Assembly: GCF_028372415.1 (NCBI RefSeq)
Contig: NC_092872.1
Location: 9,864,001 to 9,928,000, forward strand
Source: Notamacropus eugenii
Taxonomy: Eukaryota; Chordata; Mammalia; Diprotodontia; Macropodidae
Direction of reading: 5' to 3'
DNA length: 64,000 bases
Shown here: in pieces, positions 10,901 through 22,900 of the stretch
Position numbering within the stretch: position 1 is the stretch's first letter
Layout: each line of letters begins with the position of its first letter
Made by a program: the position numbers and the translations under genes
The notes under the pieces: model-generated
Told to the model about the DNA's origin: nothing
Databases searched by the model: none
The model's input: the letters and a program-made list of their open reading frames with translations, nothing else

Positions 10901-13900
10901 TTATGGCTAAGGAAACCAGGGTTTAGAGAACATTAGTGACTTGCCCAAGGTCACACAGAAAGTCAGCAGCTGAGCAAGAACTCAAATCTAGGTCTTCTGG
11001 TGTCCCAGATCAAGGTTCTTCCCAGACACCCTGCTGTCTCTGGATGTTGCGTCCCTCCCACATTCTGAGTCCCAATTTTCCATATCCTTATGATGCCCCT
11101 GGAACCTATAAGTTGTCAGAACCAGGGAACCTTGGTGATTATATGATCTAACCCCCTCATTTTATAGCAAAGGAGCCTAGAGAGTAACAGTGACATGTCT
11201 GAATTTAAACTGGTAACAAGAGCCGGAGAATGTTGTATCTTTGGCATCCTAGGTGGTCAGCCTCAGGAAGCATTTCCCATGGATGTGCTAAGTGAATGGA
11301 TGACAGCACCCACAGTAAGCCTGGTAAGCTATGATCCCTGACACAGGGCAAGACACCAGGGTCCCCCAGGCAGCCTCTCTGTGCCCACACTGTACTCACT
11401 GCTTTCCATGTCGGCGGCAGCAGCAGCTAGCCTCTTCTGTAAGCTCTCCTCTGTCTCAGTCTTCCTGTCTCGCAGTCGCTTTTCCTGAAACACACAACAG
11501 AGGCCTGGTGATCACAGTGCCACCCTGGCCCTCACTACTCCGAGGATGCTGAGTAGGGTCCACTTATCTGCAGAGTCTCTGAAGGAGAGGCCTGGACTGA
11601 GGCCCAGCTTGACCAAGGATAAGCTCAAACCTCGAGCTCTTTCATGCCATTTGCCAAGAGGGGAAAGAAATGTTGACAGCTTAAAGAAATGAATGAACTG
11701 TCTGATTGACATCCCTGGCAGTGACCTTAATAAAGGTACTTACGACATGTTTATCGAATGAGCAAATGGCCAAAAAATGGGAGGGAGAACACAGGACACA
11801 GAGTCAGAAAGATCTGGGTTCACATCTGGCCTCAGGGGCTCACTGGATGGCTGAGTAAAGGAGGGGGCAGCCTCAATGACTGAAAGGCCTCTCCTAGCTC
11901 TAAAGCTGTGACCTCATGCTATGCTCGTCCCTGAACAAGATCATTCCTCCTGCTCCACCTGGGCTGGTGACAGTGAGTAGAGGGTTAGGGTTAGGGTTAG
12001 TCAGTTTTTCAGGTCAAGAAGAGATTCCTTTTTTAGCGTCCCATTCAGGCTGCTGCCTCAGAACAGGTGGGATGACAGCCCTTCCTCTGTGGTGTCCCCT
12101 TCATGTTAATGGACAAAGACCCTTTCATTCATCAGTGCCCAGGGCGGGGGGAAAGGGGGAGGTAAGAAGGAGGAGCCTTGGTCCAAACTTCCCCCCATCC
12201 CAGTCATGCTCTGCTTTGTCAGGCTGGCTGTGCCCAAGGGAACTAATTCTGAGAGAATAAAGAGCTAGGTGCTGAACTAGAACTGTAGGACAGAAAAGGC
12301 CAAGGTTAAAGCTGAGAATGACAAGGGGAAAGGGTCCAGCCCAGGAAGCATAAAGAATGGAGAGGAGCATCCTGGGGGTCCCAAGACCCAGAAAACAAGG
12401 CAGATCTACCTCAGATAGGAAGCTGTACCAGAAATCAATGAGCAGCTCAGGGCAGGCCCAGCCCAGGGTCCTAACCCTAACCCAAGAGAGCTGGCCTCTC
12501 TTCTTCTCTAAAGGGGGCTCATGACTATGAAGTGCCTCTCACTGGACAAGCTCACTGAAAAGCCTAAAGCTCTGCAGTAGCTGGGGAGACCACCTGAGGT
12601 GGGGGCTCCCTGCTCAGTCCCCCCGGGGTCCAAGAAGAAGCATACCAAGATGTCCAGGGATGGCGCCTGGATGGAGATATAGATGGGATGCAGCTCGGTC
12701 TTCTTGATGTTCCTGACCCCCTGCAGGTCTATATCCAGCACACAGATCTGGTTCATGGCCTGCACGGCCTGCACAGCAGCTTTGCTGGAGAGAGAGCAGA
12801 ACAGCCATTCAGCAGACGCTAGGAACCAGCCCTGCTCTGATTGATGTCTTCAGAAGAGTACAATGGCTGCCCCCACATCCCTCATCTGTGGCCCCTGACA
12901 TCCCCTCATCCCGAGCTGCAACACAGAGGAATGTCACAGGGGACCCACTCTAGTCTCAGCCCTGCTTTTCCTTGAATCTGTAACCTTGGATGAGGTATAG
13001 CCTCTCTGGGCCTCGGTTGCACCACCCATAAAATGGGGATAGGACCACCCAGAATGCTGACTAACCTCAAAGACTTGTAAACAACAACATTATTATTAAT
13101 TACATTCCTTTAGGACCATAGTTCCAAAGTTCACAAAATGCTTTTCTCATTGTAACCCCGAGAAGGAAGTGAAGACAAAAGGCTACTGTCCACTTCACAG
13201 ATGAGGAAATTGGACAGCAAAATGTCTCGACTAAGATCACGCTGTCAGTGAGCTGCAGAGACTGGAGGTGAAGTAGGTCCGTCTGTCTCTCCTTTAAACA
13301 CTATGTTCCACAGATGCCTCTTGCTTTAACATCACAGTTAATTCTAGGTACCTCCTCCCTCTGTAACATAAAACAGCTGGGCACAGGTCTACTGTCCTAT
13401 AGTGAGGACATGTTAACTCAGTGGATGAGAAGATACCTAGGATCATGACTGTTATTTCAATGCCAAGTCAGTCAGATAAAGCCAGCCTCTCATCATCTTT
13501 GGCTCCTCCCTCTTCTTCACCTGCCCATGAGGTCATCATTCAATCACTCAAACATCCTGGGGTCTAATTATACTCAGTGTGAGCGATGTAGATGCTGAGC
13601 CACCCCCACGCAGAACGAAGTTCCTGAGGGCATCTACCTTTGTGTCTCTAGCATCTAGTACACTCTGTAGTCATTAGTCATATCTGACTCTTCATGACCC
13701 CATTTGGGGTTTCCTTGGCAAAGATACTGGAGTGCTTTGCCATTTCCTTCTCTAGTGAATTAAGGCAAACAGAAGTTAGGTGACTTGCCCAGGGTCACTC
13801 AGGTCTTCCTGACTCCAGGCCCACTGTTCTACACTGAGCCACCTCGTTGCCTCCATTTTCTCAACTACCCTCAGAATGGAGTTCTTTCTCCACCATCTCC

Positions 13901-16900
13901 TTTATACCCTATGAGCAAGGTCTATTCATTCTTCCTCCTCAACCTCTCTCAGACCTGTCCCTTCTTTCCATTTTCATTGCTCCCACCACCTAAAGTTGGT
14001 GATGGATTCTCCCTTTCTGGAGGCCATTTCTTGTGTGTGCTTCTTACAGTGGAGATTCCTTTAAGGTATAGGTTGGACTACATGGCTGCTAAGGTGTAAC
14101 TCTCAGATTCTGTGGCTACTTCCAGAGCCTCCTGGCTCATTTCTGTACCTCTACTCAAATTCCCTCTATATCCTCTGCCATCGCAATCTTCTTAAAACAA
14201 GATTATACCACGCCTCTCCTCAAAAACCTTAAATGGTCCCTCATGGCCCACTGAGCAAATTCCACACTCCTCAGCCTGGCATTCAGGGACTTTCATTAGC
14301 TGGGCCAACACCCCCTTGATGTCTTCATCTTCCTTCCCAGAATATTCTGAACGCTCCAGCCAAGTGGAAAACTTACTGTTCTTTCAGCCTGTGAAAATCT
14401 TATCCATCTTTCAAGCTTAAATGCTGCTGCCTCCTCCTCAAAGCCATCCACGATCTGCTCAAGCAGAGAGGATTTCTCCCTCCTAGAACTTTCACAACAC
14501 TGACTATCCCTCTCCCAGTAACTGTCCATCTGTACCCTACTGGGCATTTTCTTATTTATAAAGTGGCACCATCCTAGGAGGAAGTGGGCACAATTATTAT
14601 CTTTTACTTTACAGCTAAGAAACTGAGGATCAGCACTTGCTCAAATTCTACTGCCAAGGAATACTAAACTTTATGCCCATGTCTTTGGATGGTGAGATTT
14701 TTTTCTCTACCACCACCCACAGAGGCCCCTCATTCAGCCTTCTTCCCCCAAATGTTCACCAATCTACTCAACCTCTGATTCTGTGGCTATTTTACGGTTC
14801 TGGGGGGCTTAGTACTTTCTCCGTGTCATCGGTATACCTGGCTTCTGGAGGCAGGCTGAGTTTTCCTTCTCTGTCTTGGCCGAGGGAATCTCTTTTCTCC
14901 TTAGTTCAGCCAAAGTTGGGCTTTTCAACAGAAGCTTTTACAAGGAAACAGGGAAGGGAACCACTAGCTTAGGGAATGATTCTTTTTGCTATTTGCCAAT
15001 AATCACACACCAAAAACCCATGACATATACATGTATGTGTGCATGTATGCATCTTTCACAAAGAGCCATTTACAAACATAAATATTCAATCACACAAACA
15101 AGAGGCAAACACGTTTGTACAGGAAGTTTTCTTCTGTTCTTTACATTTTTTTACAAGCACGCAGTGACTTACCAAAAAAAGGACATGTTTGTTCACCTGC
15201 CCTCCTCGCCCCGCCCCCACTCCTCACTGGGAGATGTCCCGAGATTCTGTGGCTATTCAGTTACATAACTAAGGTTCTTGACGCACCCAGTGCCTTCTCG
15301 TCTATGTTCCCACAGCCCAGACGACTGAGTCCTGATTTTCTGAGTTTCATTCAGCATGAAAGCGTTTGTTCCTACTTAGAAAGGATCCCCGAGGCCACGC
15401 AGCTGAACCTTTTCCTCCACAGGATTCCCCTCTATTCATCAGGGGCATTGTGGTCGGGAGCCCCTCCTCGAACACCTCCACCTGAGGAAGCCCTTCACAT
15501 TCTGGGAGGTTTCCCTTCCATCAAGCCTTACTCTGTTTCTCCACTACCTCCATCCAAGCCATCTTGCTGTCTGCCTACAACATTCCTCCACCCCCTTCCC
15601 CTACTACCACTTTCTACCTCTTCCTCTGGGCCCTGAAGCTATTGGAAAAAACTTTACCAATCAGCTCAGTCCTCCTGTGGCTCTCCACACCAACACTCCC
15701 TTCCCGGATCACCCCTTTATTATATGTGTTCCATATTAATTGATTCAATAATGTCTCCTCCTGTTAACGACTCAACCTTTCACCTTTAGGTTTGCATCTC
15801 CAATACCTGTTTACACTGTGGGGTCTGTAACAAGTACTTAATAAGTGCTTTTTCATTCAATTGTTTCTTCCCACCAGTCATTGGGATTTGAGAGAATCCT
15901 CATCCACAAGGGATAGGGGTTGGGACCACTTTGTGTCAGAAGTAAAATGGTGGTGCTCAGGCCACTCTCCAGGAGTCACAAAGCTCCACCATCCCAGGAA
16001 TCAGGAAACCGCATGGAGGAACACTTAGAGCTGATATAAGGGAAAAACTTCATAATGCCCAGAAGGCATGCTTTAGGAAGTGATGAACTCCCTACCATCA
16101 GAGGCCCGCACTGGAGGTTCTGTGGTGGGGATGCCTGCTCAGGGACAAGATGAACAAGCAGCCTCGGAAGTACCTTCTAACCAACCCCAGGGTCATGTAT
16201 GATTATGTGAATTCCTGGTTTCAAATTCATTTGTGCCACTTACTACCTGAATATCTTGGACAAGCAGCAACTTCTCCCAGGCTCAGTTTCCTCATTTATA
16301 AAACACTAAGGTTGAACTGGACAATCCCTCAGCTCTTTCCAGCTCTAAATCCCACAACCTCAGGACTTGTCCTCCTTAAAGGCTGTGCTCCTGGTCTGCT
16401 TTAAACTGATTCCAGCCAGAAGAGGCAGCCAACCCCACAGTGCACTTTCTCAGGTCCCATGCCTCATTAGAGCCTTCCTCAGGGCCTACTCTGTGCATTA
16501 ATCACCTGCTCCTCATCACTGGGTTCATTCCTCATTTTAGGTAAAGCTGACAAGGGAGTGGGGGTAAGGGCATTGGCAGGCACTTCCAAGGCCACTACTC
16601 AGGGGACAGAAAAGTTTTCCTGTATTTCCTCCTAGGACAAGACTTAGGAAGAACTCCAGGATGATGGTGGCCCTTCAAGCATGCCCAGACCTGACAGATA
16701 TGGGCTAATTATGACAATTACTCCCAGGCTCAGGGGCAGCAGCGACTGCTCATTACCCAGCGCTCTTCCTGCTGGCACTTTCAACTTAAGACTCATGTGA
16801 AATTAAGTTAAAGTCTGGAAGATAAATTTTTAGTTTTATTCACAGGGCTAATATCAAAGAAAACCTGATTCAATTCAATGAGCTGTATGAGCATGGGCAA

Positions 16901-19900
16901 GTTACCTCTTGTCCCTGAGTCTCAGTTTTCTCATCTATATAATGGGGATAATGGAACTTGTGCTACCAACCTCACGTGAATGGAATCAAGGGACAAAAAC
17001 ATTTCCTAGGGGTCTCCAGGCTTATGTTCGCATTTAGAACACAGAATGTCACTGTTAGGAAGGACTCAGGGGTCTTCTAGAACAACTCCATTTTACAGAA
17101 GGAAAATCGAGACTAGAACCCAGACCTCTTGGCTTCCATGTCTATGGCCAGCATGTCTCTGCCTTCTCCCAACTTTCTTGGAAGAATTTCTGGGAAAAAT
17201 TAGTCTTTTTTTTTTTATTACTGTCACCAGCTGGAAGTATATTCGTATACCTACTTCTCTCACTAAAATGTTCTCCAAGTACTCCAATCTTTCTGTCTCT
17301 ACACTGTCCTCCCTCCAATCATCCTTCAGATATTACCAGGTTCATCTTACTCAGGCAGAGATCTGATCAGGTCAGTTCTCTGCTCCCACATCTTTCATGG
17401 CTCTCAGTCTTCTAGCTGGGTGCCGAAGGCATCCCACCCACTGGCACCACCCTTTCTTCTCAGGCTTTTTATGCCAGACTGGACAGCTCCATGTCCCCCG
17501 GATACACCCTGCCTGGGTTCATGCTGTTTTCTTGTTCCTGGTACAGCCTTCCCCTCCTACTTGGCCTCTTTCCCATCACTGCCTGCTATATTCCAATCTA
17601 TCCTTTAAAGCCAAACTCAGAGGCCATCTCCTCTGCAAAACCTTCCCTGGCCCATCAGGGCATTGCCACCCCCTCCTCAAGCTGAGGCCCTGAGCTCTAG
17701 GCCTAGCTGGGTTGGGAGGTAGCCTTGGCCCCAGTCACAGGAATTTTCAGTGTGGGGAGCTGGACATGTGAGTCGGGGAAGACTGAAAGAGCTTTTGCTG
17801 ATAAGGGTCACCAGGCCCAGCTGTGCAGCCAAGATGTGGCCCTGGGCAGGAAGGAACCAGCACAAGCCTGGTCAGTGTGGAAGCAGTGGGGCAGGACACC
17901 ATGCCTCTGGCTGTGGGCACTTACAGGAGGGTGCAGTTCTTGGTTTCAGTTCCAGGTTGGAGTGAAGAGAGCTGAAGGAGGACCTGAGGCCAGAGGCACC
18001 AATCCCCATACCCCAGGACAAGAGGTGATTACAAGAAATTGCTGTGAATCTTTTTGAAATGATCAGGCAAATGAGAAATAACCTAACCATAGAAAGTGAC
18101 TGTGGGAATAGAGAAGACTGGGGTTCATCTTCAGAGGAGGACAGTGAAGCAAAAAAAGAGCCTTCCTACCCCAGAGTCTGCACCCACCCAAAAAGAACTC
18201 ACAGAAGAACTTAACAAAGACTTTAGAAATCAAATGAGAGAAAGTAAGGAAAAATTTTAAAATATAAGAACAATCCAAGAAAAACAAGATTATGAAAAGA
18301 AAGTCAATCAATTAGAAAAGGAGATGCAGAATCTTAAAGAAGAAAATGACTCCTTGAAAACTAAAACTGGGCAAAGGGAAGTCAGAGAAGTTATAAGAAA
18401 CCAAGAAATAATAAAACAAAATAGGAAGAATGAAAAAAATAGAAGACAATGTGAAACATCTCCTAAGAAAAACAAGTGATCTGGAGAAGAGGAAACAGAA
18501 GAATCACTGGACTGCTATGAAAGCTATGATCGAAAAAAGAATATACAACAATACAAGAAATAATTATAGAAAGTGTTCTGAAGTGTTAAAACAAGAGGAA
18601 AAGGAGAAATGGAAAAAAATAGACTGACCACCCCTGAAAGAGACTCGATGAGGAAAACCTACAGAAATATCTGAGCTGAATTCCAAAACCCCCAGCTCAA
18701 GGAGAAAATATTATGAGAACGAGAAAAAGGATCGATCCAGGTGTGGTGGAGCCATTAGAATCCCAAGGCCCAGCAGCAGCTACACTGAAGGGCGTCAGAT
18801 CTTGGACCACCACAGACTAAAGAGAAGGAGAACTGGGGCTGCGGCTAAAACATCACAGCCGCAGCCGGCAAAGTGAAATGTAATCCTGAACAACAACAAA
18901 ATGGACATTCGGTGAACTGGTGGACTTTCAGGATTTTATTGCAAAAAGACCTAAACAACAGAAAATGTGACACACAAGATCCAAGAGAAATATTAAAGTA
19001 AACATCTAAGACTAATTATAAGGGACCCAATAAGGACTTTTACTTTTTATAGGAGGAAATGTAAACTCAATGTCTAAGACTGTAGTTAGTAACTCAACAG
19101 TCTGAAAGAAAGACTAGGGTAGAGCTGGGTATGATGTGAGTCTAAAAGTAATACTGTCTAGGAAAAGGTAAAAGAAGTAATTATCTTAGACAAATGAGGT
19201 ATGAGAGGAAGAACGGATATAGGAATTAGATGAGGGAGGAGGCTGGAGTTCTGGAAGCCTGCTCTCATTGGGAATGGGTTATATATGGAGAAGGGCATAA
19301 AAGTCTTCTGAATTCAGAAATAAAACCCTAAGGAGATGGGGGGAGGTTTTAGATGGAAGCCTACTCACACCAGATATGGGTTAAAAAGAGAATAATATAT
19401 ACATTTAGAAGGGAATAAAAGTTTTCTAAATTTATAAAGAAATAAAGGGGTGAGGAAATAGAATTAAGGGAGGGTATAGAACAGTGCTTAGATTAACGGG
19501 AATAGGATAATGAGGCAACAACGTATCAAAGTCTAAATTCAGAGAGAAACGAGAGAGCAAGGGGGAAAGGTCAGGGGAGAGGATAAGGGAAGGATCCTTG
19601 GAGGGGGCATAGGTTAAGTAATAGGAGGGGAAAGTATCAGGCAGAAGTAAAGTCAGGAGGGACAGAAAATAAGAGATTCATACAAATATAAAATAAAGCT
19701 CAGGAGTAGACTTTATTAGGGAAAAAAAGTAGGGGTAGGGATCATGATCTCAGACAGTGAGGGCTAAAAGAGATTTAGTCAAAAGAGAAAAATAGGGAAA
19801 CTACACTACATTTCAGCCATATTAATCAATATTGTGTTAGACCATTTAAAATAACTAGACAGCATAAGGTTGGATGGAATATTGCTATGGTGAAGGAAAT

Positions 19901-22900
19901 GATGAGTTGCTAGATTTAGAAAAATATGGAAAGATGTGGACTTAGAAAGGAAGCTGTTATGACCTTCAGAGAAACAGAGGCCAAACTATAGTACGGTCTT
20001 ACAGAGATGAACGTGAATGTATATCTGCATGTCTATGATTATAGATTTCTGTGTTTATATATGTGTAAGTGTATGTCTACCTGCGTGTATATGTGCATAT
20101 GAGTGTGTATATATATGAACATGTGTGTATGTGTGTATCTGCATTCAATCTCAGTCTTCTTGCGGGGGGGGGGGGGGGGGGGAGAAAAGAGGTAAAAAGA
20201 ACAAAGTAAAAAGTACAGCAGAGAATAAAATAAACCCTGAAGGGAAGGAAAGAAAAGCCAGGCAGTTCTGAACACAACGTGCTGTATTTATTACATAGGC
20301 TTTCTTGCAATAGAAATTTACTGCTTTATATTTTGAATCCTCTTACGTTCTGCTGTGCAAATGGCAATATCTTCCCCCTTTCTCTTATTTTGTCCTTGTT
20401 TGTTTCTTTTTTTAATTTTGTATTTAAGTTCAAAATAAACAAATTTGCCAAAAAAAAAAAAAAAAAGACTACATACGCCCGTCCGTTTCCCACCCGCTGC
20501 TTCCCGGGGCCAAAGGGAAGTTCATCGAGTTCTTCTACATGAAGCACCTCTCGTATTTAAGACACCCCAGCATCCCTTCTAAGCTTCCTCCTCCTCTCTA
20601 CTGCAAAATTCCCTCTCTAGGCGCTTCAAGGGATGCTCATTCAGCATATTCTCCAACCCTTTTGCTGCTGGCTAGTAAGAAGTATCTTCTAGACACACTC
20701 CAGCTTGTCTATGCCTCATTTCAGCTGTGGTGCCCAGATCCCAATGCAGAGCCCAGGCCCAGCTAACAGAACAGTCACCTCCCCCATTCAAGATACTACA
20801 CTTCTCTTGATCAGGACTAGAAGAGCACTGGCTTTTCAGATGACATGTCATGTGGCTCACAACCTGTATCCAAGCAGAAAAACACTCCACGATATCCCCA
20901 ATAAGGGGTCATCTGGGTCTCTGTGACAGGACACTTGATTTAACTAGGACGAGGTGGGTATCTTCCTCTCCTTTCTTTCTCTGTCCTCTATTTCTCTCTC
21001 TGTCTCTCCCTCCTGTCTCCTTCCTTTTCTCTCTCCCTCTCTTCCCAATCCTGTCCCCCCACAACCCTTCCTCTCTCCCCTCTTTCCTTCTCTCTCATTT
21101 CTCTCTCCTCCCAACCCTTTCTCTTTCTTCTCCAATTCTTCCTTCCTTTCTCTCTCCCTCTCTATCCCTTTATCATCCCTCCCCTTGTTTGCATGAGCAC
21201 CCACCACACACAGTCTCCCCAAAGTTCTGTAGCTCAGTGCTCCCAAGCTCAAATGATCCACCAGCTTCCCAACAGCAGGGATTATAGATTCCCCCTGCAC
21301 CACCACAGCCAGCCACAGGAGTCCCACACCCCACCAGGGATAGAAGATCATTGCTAGATGGCACTGCTCAGGAGTTTCTCTTTGAGGTACCTGAATCACT
21401 GTCAGTCTGTTCACTATCACCCTATCACTGCATGGTTTTATGCAGAGCTGACAAGGGAGCAATCAGAGGGGTGGGGGTGGGGGGTGGGGTAGGGATAAGA
21501 GGGCAGGAATTTGCATAGTCCCAAGAGCCAAGGGATGGAAAAGTTTTCCAGTATCTTCACCTCTGGAAATAAAGTGACAGGGAACTCCTAAAACTTTTCA
21601 CTTCTGAGTGGCTCCAGGTGTTAGCAAGTTTTTCCTTACACTAAGCCAAAATCTTCCGCAGTTCCCCCCACACCCTCCTTAACTATACCCTTTGAGGTCA
21701 AGCAGAATCCATCAATAAGCACTTTTCAAGAACCCACAACAGTATGTCCCAGGCATTTGTGGGTACCATGACAGGAGAAACAACGGTCCCTGCTCTCAAG
21801 AGCTTTCCTTCCATCATGGGACGCAGCATGGACAGGCAGAAATAAACACTAGGCTAAATTCGAGGATGCTAAATTCGAGCATTGGAGGGAGGGAGACCGG
21901 AGTCCATTTGAGGTACAGGTGAAAGCCAGAACAAAGGCATGGAAAGAGATGGGAGACAAATGTTATGTACTACCAACGATGAGCAAATAAACATAATCTT
22001 TCTTCCACACGACAGCCCTTGAGATAGACACCTGACAAGAGCTTTGGCAGATTTTCTTCTTCTAGCTAAACACTCTCGATTCTATAGACAGGGCAGGTGA
22101 ATGGAACAGCACCTTTGTACACTAACGAGAGTAGGCCAGACTTGGTTGTAACACCATCCCCAAGGGCCACAGTTCAGGCTCCCCACATTGGTGAGCTAAG
22201 ATGGAGCAACGTTCGGCCAAATTTTCCATGCAAGAGAATCTGTTTAGTCAGTCTGATATTCCCACAGGAAGGTCTCGGCAGGCAAGTAAGCTGACGCCTA
22301 CCTTGTCCCATACATGTTCCCTGAGAATTCAGCGTGTTCGATGAATTCTCCAGCGTCTATGTCTCTCTGCATCTCTTCCCTCGTCACAAAGTGATAATCT
22401 GGAACAAACACGGGCAAAATGGAAAAGTCCACTGACAGTTGGGCTCCACTTCTGCTCCCCTCTTCCTATCCCTATCATTTTTTACAAACCAGCAAGTTAG
22501 GAGCAAGGTCCAAAGCCAGTCTGGATTCTAGAACTCTTCTACACTTCCTTCTCTGACATCTTCCATTTCACAGTAAACTAACATTTATGGGTGACTCCTA
22601 GAGTGTCCTGATCTGGGAGTCTTTTGGGGAGATGAGATAAACTCTTCACGACAGAGAGAGTGCTGGATTAGGAGTCGGAGGCCCCAGAGTCCAGGTACAA
22701 GCCTGCCACTTGTTCTCCTGATCCCCCACTAATCCCCTACTTAAACTCTCTTGCCCTGCTAAGCTAGCATGTTGGATGCTTGTTGAGGAGGGAGGGCAGA
22801 GAATGCTGGATTAAGTCAGGAGGCTTGAGTTCAAGACCCAGCTCCTGCCACTGCACAGACCATCTCCCCTCATCCCCATGGGCCATGGAGAGTTGAGCCT

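Larger units (their letters stand above)
18020..20466 (+). mobile_element. HAL1-like (half-L1) non-LTR retroelement with poly(A) tail
   Basis: From about 18060 the sequence is A-rich with degraded L1 ORF1-type coding. A 65-codon open piece (18430-18627) reads as a charged coiled coil ([20 protein letters not shown] and onward). No ORF2 endonuclease or reverse transcriptase follows. Instead there is about 1.8 kb of A/G-rich sequence, AATAAA at 20434-20439 and a 17-nt poly(A) (20450-20466). This layout fits HAL1, known to be active in opossum. GC-rich sequence at 17700-18020 may be its 5' UTR. A heavily rearranged L1 is the alternative. Confidence 0.6.

Noticed and set aside
20944-21462. 172-codon minus-strand frame with Glu/Arg-rich end
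   Set aside because: The charged end is a translation of the polypyrimidine tract's complement, so it is low complexity.
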